Part shown: positions 7,025 through 15,758 of the stretch, in pieces
Numbering within the stretch: the first letter of the stretch is position 1
How the letters are laid out: the number at the start of each line of letters is the position of its first letter
NCBI RefSeq assembly: GCF_001456025.1
Contig: NZ_LMTZ01000002.1
Coordinates: forward strand, 1 to 64,000
DNA from: Mastigocoleus testarum BC008
Lineage (GTDB): Bacteria > Cyanobacteriota > Cyanobacteriia > Cyanobacteriales > Nostocaceae
Reading direction: 5' to 3'
Length of the DNA stretch: 64,000 nucleotides
Notes under the pieces: model-generated
What the model saw: the letters and a program-made list of their open reading frames with translations, nothing else
Databases searched by the model: none
What the model was told of the DNA's origin: nothing
Program-made: the position numbers and the translations under genes

Positions 7025-9271
7025 TTAGACAACAAAGAAGTCTCGGAAAATATTGACATTGGTTGAATCTTCAATAACACCAATTAAGTCATCTTGGAAG
7101 TAAATCAAAGTATCAGATTCAGAACTACCACTTAAATTATCAAAACCAAGAGAGTATTGTTCGGAATTTCCACCGACTTCGATGAAATCGCGTTTGTAAT
7201 CCCAATCTTGGATAGTTGCGTAACTTTCACCCTGGTAATAAGCTCCAGAAGAATTACCCAGAACAAAGGTGTCAAATCCATTTCCACCAACTAGAGTGTC
7301 ATATTCTGTCCCACCTGTAGAATAGCCATCAAGGCGATCGTCTCCTCGACCCCCATGAAGAAGATCGTCTCCTTTACCGCCCTTGAGGATATCATCTCCT
7401 TTACCACCTTTCAGGGTGTCGTTCCCTTTACCACCTTTGAGAATATCGTCTCCTTGATTCCCGTAAAGACTATCATCCCCCTGGTTACCGTAAAGAATAT
7501 CATCATCTTTACCACCTTTGAGAATATCGTTTCCTTTACCGCCTTTGAGAGTGTCATCTCCGGCATTTCCATTAAGACTGTCTTCACCTGCATAACCATG
7601 AATAAGGTCATCACCTCTCAAACCAGAAATAGTGTCGTTACCTAAACCACCATTGAGAACATCATCATTAGATGTACCTTTATTAACGAGAGAAAAAACA
7701 TTGTCCTGAATGATAGTTGTATCGGTATTTCGCTTAATGATATCCGATAGACGAGTATTTTCTATGATTGCAGCTTCTTCTGGCGTAAAGACATTTTCAT
7801 AGTAGAAGCGATCGCCATCTCGTAAGACTTGAAATTGGTAAGTTAGAACAGCATATACGCTTTCACCAACACTAGCATCAGGAAGTAAATCTTCAGCTAA
7901 CATACCGACAAAAAAGTCGATGTTATCTACACTACCATATAATTCTTGTAAAGTATTTTGTTTCTCTTGGTCTGAGGTAATCTCTGCAAAACTAGTCACG
8001 CGAGATAAACCAAAGGCTTCTCTAACTGTGTTGTAATCAGCTAAGCCATTGAGTCGTCCGCGTTGAATATTGATTGCGGCTAAATCCCTCGCGCTGACAG
8101 CACCTCTTGGACCCATACCAAACAATAAGTTACGCACATCGTCAATGATTTCATTGTCTACCTGTTGGCTTTGGGAAGAAGAAATACCTCTAAGAATAGG
8201 GTCTATACCAGCCTCTTGAAGAACTCCAGAACCTGGAAAGAAGACTTCACTTAAAGTGACGTTTCCTTCCGGAATAACCTCACCTTCAGTATCTAAGCGG
8301 ACAATATTTGAACTAAGTTGAGTATGACCTAAACGAAATGCTGCAGTACTGAATGTGCGAGTAATACCAGGGTTGACCTCAGAATTATAGCCTGTGTATT
8401 CAGGTAAAGCATTGTCACCCAATAATGCTGGAATATACTCATTAAAAGTAATTGATTGCATTTGGGCGATGTTAATTTGACGAGCACGTTGAAATAGTTG
8501 CTCGTCAGTCCATTCTGGATGTATTTCCTTAAGTTCTGTTGCAATACGGTTATGTTCTCTTACAAAGAGGGTGTGAACCGATGATAGTACAGCATTTTCA
8601 TTCCCTCGGACATCTCCTGCAACAAATAAATCTGTAGGATCCTGACGGGTGGGATTATCATTTTCTACACCACCCTCATTCACAGGTAAATTAAAGGGTA
8701 GTAAATCACCTTCACTGGTCTTGAGTTGACCTCCCTCAAAAGAACGCAAAAAATCATTACGCTCTTCATCAGATCCATATACATTTGAGCCATCTATCCA
8801 AGCAGTAATAACGTTGGGTAATTGTTTTGGATTATTGACATCAGTTCCGGTATCTTCGATGACTTGGGAATCATTAAGGTCAATAACTACATTACCGGTA
8901 TTTTGTGGGTCTAAGAAAGGATCCCCCGCAGGTACGGGAATCGAAACAGGTTTATTTCCATCTTCAGGGGTCAGGCTAAGATCATGGTCGAGAAACTGTC
9001 CCCAAGCCCAGATAAAGTTAGTAAGTCCTCTAGGATCGAAAATATCTTCATTTTGCTGAGAAATAGCGTTACTAATTTCCCGTGGGTTCGGACGATCTTG
9101 TCCTGTAGGGGTAGAGAAACCGTCACCATAATTAAGCGGTGCAATATTTACCAGAGCACTATCAGTCGCTCCATATTCAGGTTTATCCAGGTTGTTTCCA
9201 GTTCCATCCAAAGATTGAACTTCGAAATCACTATCTAAAAAGGGGTTATTGAAAAAGATTTGATTTTGCAT
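7025..9271 (-). CDS. Secreted animal-type heme peroxidase with RTX repeats
   Basis: A 748-residue two-part protein. Residues about 20-520 form a peroxidase of the animal heme peroxidase/cyclooxygenase superfamily. Visible residues are the distal GQFLDHD (D95, H96), the catalytic Arg222 in GDVRGNE, and the proximal His316 in FRLGHTQLSS. Residues about 537-647 are roughly twelve glycine/aspartate nonapeptides of the GGKGDDILK type, which bind calcium in RTX proteins. A C-terminal segment follows (FDTFVLG to FRDFFVV), as in many type I secretion substrates. There is no N-terminal signal peptide, consistent with type I export. Bacterial relatives are sometimes called peroxicins, with suspected antimicrobial or halide-oxidising roles; the substrate here is unknown. 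No secretion genes are adjacent. Confidence 0.9.
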   Translation of the reverse strand: MQNQIFFNNPFLDSDFEVQSLDGTGNNLDKPEYGATDSALVNIAPLNYGDGFSTPTGQDRPNPREISNAISQQNEDIFDPRGLTNFIWAWGQFLDHDLSLTPEDGNKPVSIPVPAGDPFLDPQNTGNVVIDLNDSQVIEDTGTDVNNPKQLPNVITAWIDGSNVYGSDEERNDFLRSFEGGQLKTSEGDLLPFNLPVNEGGVENDNPTRQDPTDLFVAGDVRGNENAVLSSVHTLFVREHNRIATELKEIHPEWTDEQLFQRARQINIAQMQSITFNEYIPALLGDNALPEYTGYNSEVNPGITRTFSTAAFRLGHTQLSSNIVRLDTEGEVIPEGNVTLSEVFFPGSGVLQEAGIDPILRGISSSQSQQVDNEIIDDVRNLLFGMGPRGAVSARDLAAINIQRGRLNGLADYNTVREAFGLSRVTSFAEITSDQEKQNTLQELYGSVDNIDFFVGMLAEDLLPDASVGESVYAVLTYQFQVLRDGDRFYYENVFTPEEAAIIENTRLSDIIKRNTDTTIIQDNVFSLVNKGTSNDDVLNGGLGNDTISGLRGDDLIHGYAGEDSLNGNAGDDTLKGGKGNDILKGGKDDDILYGNQGDDSLYGNQGDDILKGGKGNDTLKGGKGDDILKGGKGDDLLHGGRGDDRLDGYSTGGTEYDTLVGGNGFDTFVLGNSSGAYYQGESYATIQDWDYKRDFIEVGGNSEQYSLGFDNLSGSSESDTLIYFQDDLIGVIEDSTNVNIFRDFFVV

Positions 9272-10282
9272 TGGGTTAAATCTTTAAAATTATTGAAAAT
9301 GAATGAAAATGACAATTAGTCTTAAAAGCAAACTTTAATAACTTATACAAGCTCTCCAATAAGTTAATAGAGGTTTGGGAGAAGCAAAAATCACAAGAAG
9401 TAATAAATGTTACCGCACCTATAAGTAGTTGGTTGCGTTACGCTACAAACCTTTATCTCTTAATTCAAGCTGTATGAGTACTATTTCAGAAAATTTAAGT
9501 AATTGATTTAATGCTTTTAAGTAAACTTATGTTTTAAAAAGTTTTTTCAACAATCGCTATTAGGTTTAGAGAAAAGATGGATATTTACTCAATGTCAATT
9601 AAACGATAGCTGAGAATATCGCTTGGAGGTAAAAAATCTTTTTTTGAAGCAAAAGACTTAATAATAAATTAAATATTCAAGTTTTTGAACTGAATAGAGA
9701 CTTACAGAGCGATCGCAGATTCAAACTGTAAAACTATATTTACCACCATAAAAATGGTAGTAGTATTGGAGCAATAATTTTCAAGTAATTTTTTACTCTC
9801 TCAAGCTATTGGGAATACAAAAGGAAGTTGACATTTCTTCCTTATCGCATGCTGGAAAAAAGATCGTGAAGATTTCATAAGCTTTAAACGGGATTAGAAA
9901 ACATCTCTGTAGCTTTGATATTGAATATCAGATAATTTTTCAAAAAACTGGCTGACATTTCAAGAAACTAAGCGATAAATTAATATTGAGTGTAATTTTT
10001 TAGTTATTCTTACCCTTGTAACTAATAAATATATTACACCTAGATAAAATAGTTTCAATACATTGTTTCTAATCTTTGTATATTCTTCAAGATTTGAGCT
10101 TATTTAAATTAACTGAATACAAATACTATAAAAATAATAGAAAATTTATCTTGGTTGCAAAATTCTTTCCAAAATAAAACTTAAACAAAATCATAGGGCA
10201 ATGTTCGTAAATGTAGCCTTTTTCCTGGTTAAGTCATCTACTAAAGGGATAATCTAACTGAGAATAAGAATAGTGAGTTCCT
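9272..10282. other. One kilobase without a gene
   Basis: AT-rich DNA between the divergent peroxidase and phosphatase genes. I saw no conserved frame, tandem array or clear hairpin. Promoters for both flanking genes should lie here. Confidence 0.6.
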
Positions 10283-10285
10283 GTG

Positions 10286-10918
10286 ATGATATCAATCTGG
10301 TTAATTAGACATGGAGAGTCTGAAGCTAACGCTGGTTTACCAACTTCTGATGTTACTTTAATCAACCTGACACAGAAAGGACAACAACAAGCTAATAAAG
10401 CTGCTTCAGCGTTTACCCAAGCACCTTCTTTGATTGTCACTTCGCCTTATATCCGTACCAAGCAAACAGCACAACCTACTGTTGAGCGCTTTACTTCTAC
10501 TCCTCAGACAGAATGGTTAGTACATGAATTTACCTACCTTAGCCTTGACCGACGTCATAACACAGCAGCAAAAGAAAGACTTCCAATGTCGAAAGCTTAC
10601 TGGGAAAGGTGCGATCCAAACTATGTTGATGGTGTAGGCGCAGAGTCATTCGCAGATATGATACAGCGAGTACAAGATTTTCGGCAAAAAATATATCGAT
10701 TGGAGGAAGAGTTTACTGCAGTTTTTACATACGAAATATTTATCAGAGCATTTTTGTGGTTAATGCTTAGCAATACTGTAGAAATTAACTCTCAAGCAAT
10801 GGAAGAATTTCAGGCTTTTATCAAGTCCTTAAAAATTCCCAACTGTGGAATTGTCAAGTTAGAATGTCGTAATTCAGATATATGGTTGAATGGTGTATCT
10901 ACATCACATCTGTCATAG
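10286..10918 (+). CDS. Histidine phosphatase superfamily protein, probably impaired
   Basis: The protein (210 residues from the ATG at 10286; a GTG lies 3 bases upstream) starts with the phosphoglycerate-mutase-like signature IWLIRHGESEANAG, with H9 as the phospho-accepting residue. TSPYIRTKQTAQ follows the family pattern. The second catalytic His, normally in a motif like FTHGxxIRAF, is replaced: here it reads FTYEIFIRAF, with Tyr149 and Glu150 in place of His-Gly. The rest of the fold is intact, with no stops. It may be a non-catalytic binding protein or a weak enzyme, or these may be recent point mutations or sequencing errors. Confidence 0.85.
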   Translation: MISIWLIRHGESEANAGLPTSDVTLINLTQKGQQQANKAASAFTQAPSLIVTSPYIRTKQTAQPTVERFTSTPQTEWLVHEFTYLSLDRRHNTAAKERLPMSKAYWERCDPNYVDGVGAESFADMIQRVQDFRQKIYRLEEEFTAVFTYEIFIRAFLWLMLSNTVEINSQAMEEFQAFIKSLKIPNCGIVKLECRNSDIWLNGVSTSHLS

Positions 10919-11067
10919 ATATATCTTTAAAGATATCCCTTGAAAATTAACTGTGTATTCTCAAAAATTTTTGGTAAACCATTAGCATATTATTAGAAAT
11001 AATACGTCGTATCTACATAATATTTAATATGCTTTTTCTAATATTGTTTTGATTTTAGATATTGATA

Positions 11068-11553
11068 CTATATTTGCTGCAACATTAGCATCATATGTGG
11101 ACTGTCTAAAAAACCATTTTTTGTATAAAACTTTTTAAGTTCTCCATCCTTCATTGTCAAAAGATAAATTAAGTTGATGTCCATAGTTGATAAGGTCTCA
11201 ACTAAATGACGAAGTAGTTTTTTTCCAATACCTTGGCGTTGTCGATCGCTGCGGACGCATATTTCTCTTAAAAAGAAACGTCTGTAATTGCAAGACTGTT
11301 CGGAGTAACCAGCGATAAATCCAAGGAGTTCTTGACCTGCTTGCAGCATTTTACTGTCTACTTGCAGAAGTTTTTTGCGATCGCAGAATACGAATCCTAC
11401 AAATCCAGGTGTATGAAATATTTCCCATAGAAGTGTTCTTGCACTATCAAAACTCCAAGACTCGTTCCACGGTTCTTTATTGAAAACTTGTACTAATAGA
11501 TTGGCACAAGCATCAAGATGTTCGCTAGTAAGGGTTAAAATTTCTTCTGACAC
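11068..11553 (-). CDS. GNAT-family N-acetyltransferase
   Basis: Likely transfers an acetyl group from acetyl-CoA to an unknown amine. The acetyl-CoA loop is seen in ICVRSDRQRQGIGKKLLRHL, where RQGIGK is the Q/RxxGxG/A motif. Strand-helix patterns typical of GNAT flank it, and the end YTKNGFLDSPHMML fits the last strands. I chose the GTG at 11553 (161 residues, MSEEILTLTS). The longer reading from a TTG at 11574 adds residues translated from a tandem ACCAATT repeat. The small protein at 11589-11852 lies just upstream on the same strand. Confidence 0.85.
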   Translation of the reverse strand: MSEEILTLTSEHLDACANLLVQVFNKEPWNESWSFDSARTLLWEIFHTPGFVGFVFCDRKKLLQVDSKMLQAGQELLGFIAGYSEQSCNYRRFFLREICVRSDRQRQGIGKKLLRHLVETLSTMDINLIYLLTMKDGELKKFYTKNGFLDSPHMMLMLQQI

Positions 11554-11563
11554 AAATGATTTT

Positions 11564-11594
11564 TCAATTACCAATTACCAATTACCAATTACCC
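11564..11594. repeat. Short heptamer array
   Basis: About four copies of ATTACCA separate the GNAT start from the upstream gene. The array also supplies the stop codon region of that gene. Confidence 0.85.
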
Positions 11595-11852
11595 ATCACC
11601 TACCGACTTATTCTTATCCTTGTTTTTATTTTCCAAATATTGCTCTATATCAGCAACAGCATCTTCCCAACTTGCTAAGTCAATACCGGAGGAGTTATCA
11701 GTTACTTTGCTGTTATTTGTAGTGTCGCTAATTGAATGAGTATTCTCTTCTTCTGTATTCTCATCTTCGTGCAGAATATTTTGTAACTGCTCTAAAGATT
11801 CTTCAAATTCTTGAGCAGCTGTGCGACGCTGCTTTTGCTGATTTTCCTCCAT
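11589..11852 (-). CDS. Small acidic conserved cyanobacterial protein
   Basis: An 87-residue, very acidic, Ser/Asn-rich protein with an ATG at 11852 and a GAGG-type ribosome-binding site. It begins MEENQQKQRRTAAQEFEESL and has the segment DLASWEDAVADIEQYLE. Both ends look like amphipathic helices joined by a disordered acidic linker. I recall similar short proteins in other cyanobacteria, all without known function. It is in line with the GNAT gene downstream and the ThiF-like gene upstream, so the three may be co-transcribed. Confidence 0.65.
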   Translation of the reverse strand: MEENQQKQRRTAAQEFEESLEQLQNILHEDENTEEENTHSISDTTNNSKVTDNSSGIDLASWEDAVADIEQYLENKNKDKNKSVGDG

Positions 11853-11980
11853 AGCCTTTGATTTTCCTCTATAATTTCTTAATTATTAGGACTAAATTTT
11901 AATTATTAAGACTAAAACTTAATAGATTATGGCATATGTCATAGATCTAGAGTTTCTTTTATTCGAAGATTTTTCCTAAC

Positions 11981-12619
11981 TCACAAATCAAAAGCCTTGA
12001 TCGCAAAATCAGCGAGGGTAACGGTAAAACTTTTCTGTTGTTCGCTAGCAACAAAATTTGTAATCACTTCACAAGCGACTGCGACAGTCAAAATAACTAA
12101 GTTTCGGGCTAAGGGATAGTCGCAGACGTCATCGTTAGCAGGTGTCGGTACGCGATAGATTTGATTCCAGATGATTTCTGCATAGTCGCTTGCTAAACCT
12201 ACATGAAGACAAGGTATATGAGTAGCACAGTAATCTGTAACTATTTGACGAGCAATACTATTATCGAAGCAATCAACGACAAGAGCACTTCCATTTAATA
12301 ATTGTTTTACATTGCTTGGAGTCAGTTCTTGGGAACGTCCATCTACTGCGATACCCAAAGCCCGATATAAGCTATTAGTAAGAATTTTGGCTTTATATGC
12401 TCCCACATCAGAACGATAGTAGGGTTGGGTTGAAAGATTGCGCTCTTCAATTCTGTCTTTATCAATTACCCGCAATTTACTAAACCCGGAACGAGCAAGA
12501 TTTTCGGTCAGATTTGCACCCAAAGCTCCCGCACCACAGATAGCGATCGGAAAATCTCTTAACTTTGCCATTAGTGCAGGAGTACGATGTAGTTGTTCAT
12601 GGAAAAATGCGTCAGTCAT
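11981..12619 (-). CDS. ThiF/MoeB/HesA-type adenylyltransferase-like protein
   Basis: An E1-like Rossmann-fold protein of 212 residues. The nucleotide-binding loop is ICGAGALGANLTENLARSG, followed by RVIDKDRIEERNLSTQPYY, the classic D-x-x-x-x-x-N-L motif. DCFDNSIAR matches the region following the nucleotide site in ThiF/MoeB proteins. The partner Ub-like protein, if any, is not in the window. No paired zinc cysteines are seen. I place the start at 12619 (MTDAFFHEQLHRTPALMAKL). The longer reading to 12727 only translates a 9-base tandem repeat into a Phe/Pro/His string. Confidence 0.85.
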   Translation of the reverse strand: MTDAFFHEQLHRTPALMAKLRDFPIAICGAGALGANLTENLARSGFSKLRVIDKDRIEERNLSTQPYYRSDVGAYKAKILTNSLYRALGIAVDGRSQELTPSNVKQLLNGSALVVDCFDNSIARQIVTDYCATHIPCLHVGLASDYAEIIWNQIYRVPTPANDDVCDYPLARNLVILTVAVACEVITNFVASEQQKSFTVTLADFAIKAFDL

Positions 12620-12629
12620 GGGGATTGGG

Positions 12630-12690
12630 GATGGGTGAAAGTGTGGGAAGTGTAGGAAGTGTGGGAAGTGTGGAAAGTTGGGGATTTGGT
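12630..12690. repeat. Nonamer tandem array upstream of the ThiF-like gene
   Basis: Repeated GTGTGGGAA-type units (about five, with drift). The same unit occurs in an array at 54798-54850, so this is a dispersed repeat family. Confidence 0.85.
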
Positions 12691-13082
12691 AAAAATAGAA
12701 TAGATTAAAAACTATTTTAGTTGACAATTTTACTTTCCCCAGTGGGATACTAGTTTGTCATCGAAAATTTAAATTGTTTAGTTAGAATATATTCTCTAGG
12801 ACTTGTCTCAAAGCACTAGTGTAACTTGATTTACCTCACTTTACCTTTGCAAGGTTCTCCCAAATATTTTTACCGGTCAATATGTAATTCCTAAACTCTG
12901 TAGGGGTGAAATTACTACCGCATCCCCACCAATACAGCATTGAAATCAATACCTATAATCGTTTACATTTATTAACAATAATCTTGTGGGGATTTAAGAA
13001 ATATTGGTTTTAAGAATAGTAGATCTAAGAGTATCAGGTTCAAGAATTTTGGCTTTAAGAATAAATTTATGTAAAGGTAGGA
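12691..13082. other. Intergenic region with weak repeats
   Basis: About 390 bases with no gene. Near 13007-13065 a TTTAAGAAT-type unit recurs with drift. The ribosome-binding site AGGTAGG of the next gene lies at its end. Confidence 0.5.
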
Positions 13083-13268
13083 ATGTCGGTTATGCAAGTA
13101 CGATGGAAAAAACTATTTCTTAAAACCTCTGTATGGTTAACTGCAGAAATAATCTTGACTGTAGTTGGTTTAGATAATTTAGCGGATTATAGTGAATTTG
13201 TTTTACAGAATCAAAACATAACACAAGTTACCGAAGCTTTTTCTAATCTAATTACTCTGATTTCATGA
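13083..13268 (+). CDS. Small conserved cyanobacterial protein, probable membrane anchor
   Basis: A 61-residue protein with a good ribosome-binding site (AGGTAGG) before the ATG at 13083; a second ATG at 13092 is possible. It starts with basic residues (MQVRWKKLFLKTS), then a hydrophobic segment (VWLTAEIILTVVGLDNLADY) that could cross or lie on a membrane. I recall similar tiny proteins, with WLxAEIxLxxxGLDxLADYSEF, in many cyanobacteria, which argues that it is real. The function is unknown. Confidence 0.7.
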   Translation: MSVMQVRWKKLFLKTSVWLTAEIILTVVGLDNLADYSEFVLQNQNITQVTEAFSNLITLIS

Positions 13269-13487
13269 TTTTTATGAATTTAGACTATTTAATTTAAATT
13301 ACTATTTCAATTTGGTTATTTAAATTCTAAAATATTAGTCTTATGGTTTTATTTTTGTAAGTATAACTGTTTTATATTTAATTGCGATCGCTTCATCCCT
13401 CTTCAAAATATTCAAAAAATATGGAACAATTAGAGTCTACATTACTAAGACCTGCAAGAACTTAAAATTCCATATAATCTATTCATC

Positions 13488-15335
13488 TTAAGTTACTTCA
13501 CCAACAGCTATTTGCCAAACTACCCTAAATGACTGGAAGGAATCCTGAGATATTCTTTCTTCTACTAAAGCATTGACGGAACGTTTGAATATAGCTTCCA
13601 AGTCTTGGCGAATATTTTTGCTTTCTAACTTAAGTAATTCAGATGGTTCTAAATTTTTGAGTTGCTGTTTAGCTTTTCCTTTGACTCGATCCAAAATATT
13701 GTTTAAACTCTTTTCCATCTGATTTTGTGTCTGAGATATATACGGTATTTTTATGTTCAAAGTTTTGCTGATTCCTAAAGACTGTTCCCAAATAAGAATT
13801 AAAGATAGCAACTGATTTCTCAAACGCTTGTTATGCTCTTTTTCCATATTTTTTTTGGCTTTTTGCACAATAGCGTTAAATATTTCTTCTGACTCAGGAA
13901 TTTGTTCGATGACACCGACAGTTATTTGCAGAGTTTTTCTAAAAGATTTTAAAGATTCACGAGAAATTTTTCCTTTATTGCGAGCATTCTGAGCTTTTTG
14001 AGTACACAGTAGTATTTTTGCAGTTTTATTAATGATATTAAAACGTAGTTCCTCCATCGCATCGATTTGGTTTGATTTATAAGCTGCGAGCAAAGAAGTT
14101 GCTGCTTTTATGGACTCTTCTGCATCCATCAAGGCAGTTACTTCTAAAATATAATCATCAGCTTTATTTTTCTTCACTGCATTTTCTCGGAATAAAAGTA
14201 CTAACCAAGAAACAAATGGGAATGCAATTGCAACGAGAACTTCCATGATTCCCGAATAACGCTCAAACCATGTAGGATCTTCCTTTTGATAGTAAGCTTT
14301 TGCTCCGGGATGAATTGGTCTTCCAGTTCCACCTGCTCCACTAAGATTATCGGGTCTACGAATGAAGGCTGCAGCTGGTACTTGATTTTCTTTATATTCG
14401 CATGTGGGATTTTGATTCTCTTCAAAAATATTATTATCTTTGCACCCATATACTAATTCTTGACGATGCTCGTAGAGAATTTTAGTAATTTTACGAATTA
14501 CCTCTTTATCAACACTTTCATGTGCTAAAAATAATCTATTAACAGATATAGTAGGTAAGTCTCGATCAGGAATTGGTGGGTTACCTTGATAAGCTCCTTT
14601 AGGAATAATAGCCTCATCTAAATCTGGATGTTCTATTTTCATCGCCTTAGCTTGTTCGATGGGTATTAATTTTGCATTGCAGTGTTTATTTTTAAAAATT
14701 TCGTTGCGAATAGAATAATTACCTGCACGACGAACATGAAATACCACATCTGCTTGACCGGCACAAAATGCTTTGTCTGGGTTACTACTTTCTACAGAAT
14801 AAAATTTATATTTGTTTGTTGAATATTTGAAGTCGTGTTCAATGTAATATTTGGTTAATTTTCTGTTGAGTAAACCATAGTGTTCCATTAAAAAATCAAA
14901 AGATTGTATTTGACCTCCACCTGAAGGTGGTAAGACAACTCGCTTTCCTTTTAAATCCAGAATACTGACAATTCCAGAATCTTTTTTAACGATTAATTGA
15001 TACACATCTGGGAATAGTAAAGATACAAGTTGCGCTTCTGATGGTGCAGGTATATCAGCCTGAGCCATAGCTAACTGTACTCGTCCTTTCTTTAGTAATT
15101 CTAGGTTCTCCTGAGTGCCATCAGTGCGTTTAAGAACACTAAGTTCAATATTACTATTAGAGTTATTGACTACCTGTTCTAATTTTTTGGCAAATATAAA
15201 ACTATCTCCGTTGGGTTTTCCTGCTGCAATTACCAGGTACTGTTTTTGATTGCGAAATAAACTGATAAAGGAACAAATAAGTAATCCCAGAACAAATAAA
15301 ATAATGAGTCGAGATTTATACTTTATCATTGTCAT
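13488..15335 (-). CDS. TAXI-type solute-binding protein fused to a cytoplasmic helical domain
   Basis: A 615-residue protein. Residues 8-27 form a membrane anchor (SRLIILFVLGLLICSFISLF). Residues about 30-340 match TRAP-transporter receptors of the TAXI class, with AAGKPNGDSF, LKKGRVQLAMAQADI and LKGKRVVLPPSGGGQ. A second membrane segment follows at about 358-378 (MEVLVAIAFPFVSWLVLLF), then about 235 Lys/Glu-rich helical residues that should face the cytoplasm. Ordinary TAXI proteins are free in the periplasm and serve a DctQM permease; none is nearby. The layout suggests a receptor passing a ligand signal inward rather than a transporter part. That role is an inference. It is divergent from the WD40 gene at 15759. 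Confidence 0.85.
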   Translation of the reverse strand: MTMIKYKSRLIILFVLGLLICSFISLFRNQKQYLVIAAGKPNGDSFIFAKKLEQVVNNSNSNIELSVLKRTDGTQENLELLKKGRVQLAMAQADIPAPSEAQLVSLLFPDVYQLIVKKDSGIVSILDLKGKRVVLPPSGGGQIQSFDFLMEHYGLLNRKLTKYYIEHDFKYSTNKYKFYSVESSNPDKAFCAGQADVVFHVRRAGNYSIRNEIFKNKHCNAKLIPIEQAKAMKIEHPDLDEAIIPKGAYQGNPPIPDRDLPTISVNRLFLAHESVDKEVIRKITKILYEHRQELVYGCKDNNIFEENQNPTCEYKENQVPAAAFIRRPDNLSGAGGTGRPIHPGAKAYYQKEDPTWFERYSGIMEVLVAIAFPFVSWLVLLFRENAVKKNKADDYILEVTALMDAEESIKAATSLLAAYKSNQIDAMEELRFNIINKTAKILLCTQKAQNARNKGKISRESLKSFRKTLQITVGVIEQIPESEEIFNAIVQKAKKNMEKEHNKRLRNQLLSLILIWEQSLGISKTLNIKIPYISQTQNQMEKSLNNILDRVKGKAKQQLKNLEPSELLKLESKNIRQDLEAIFKRSVNALVEERISQDSFQSFRVVWQIAVGEVT

Positions 15336-15758
15336 AAAATGGTAAATCTAACACTACTGGCAGAATTAATTTCTTAGCTTTTACCTTTTAGATGAAATAG
15401 TTTGTTAGCTCTTTATTCTGGTTGCTACACTTGAGGTTTGCAGGATTCCATATTATTTTCGCTTCAAAGGAAAAATTAATCACAATTTAAACTAACCTTA
15501 ATTTTTAGTTTATGAGATTCTGACTAATGAAATTATTAGTTATGAAATTATCTAAGCTGGGGGATTTACTTTAGAAAAGTGTCAATCTAATTGAGAAATT
15601 TATATTAGATCGGCTTCTCATTCACATGAGACATAATTCCCTTTCAGTATAAATAGTAACTGTATAGCTTAATTTATTTAATCCTAAGACTATAAGATAC
15701 CGTAGTGAATTAGACGAATCAGATTACAGTTTTACGTATTGCTATGCAGTAGTTACTT
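15336..15758. other. Divergent intergenic region, nothing recognised
   Basis: About 420 AT-rich bases between two outward-facing genes; promoters for both should be here. No repeat array or motif stands out. Confidence 0.5.

Noticed and set aside
7355..7645. 96-residue plus-strand frame inside the peroxidase gene
   Set aside because: It is the antisense shadow of the RTX repeat DNA, explained by its periodic sequence.
12620..12727. Longer N-terminus for the ThiF-like protein
   Set aside because: The extra residues are a Phe/Pro/His string from the 9-base tandem repeat; the ATG at 12619 starts the conserved part.
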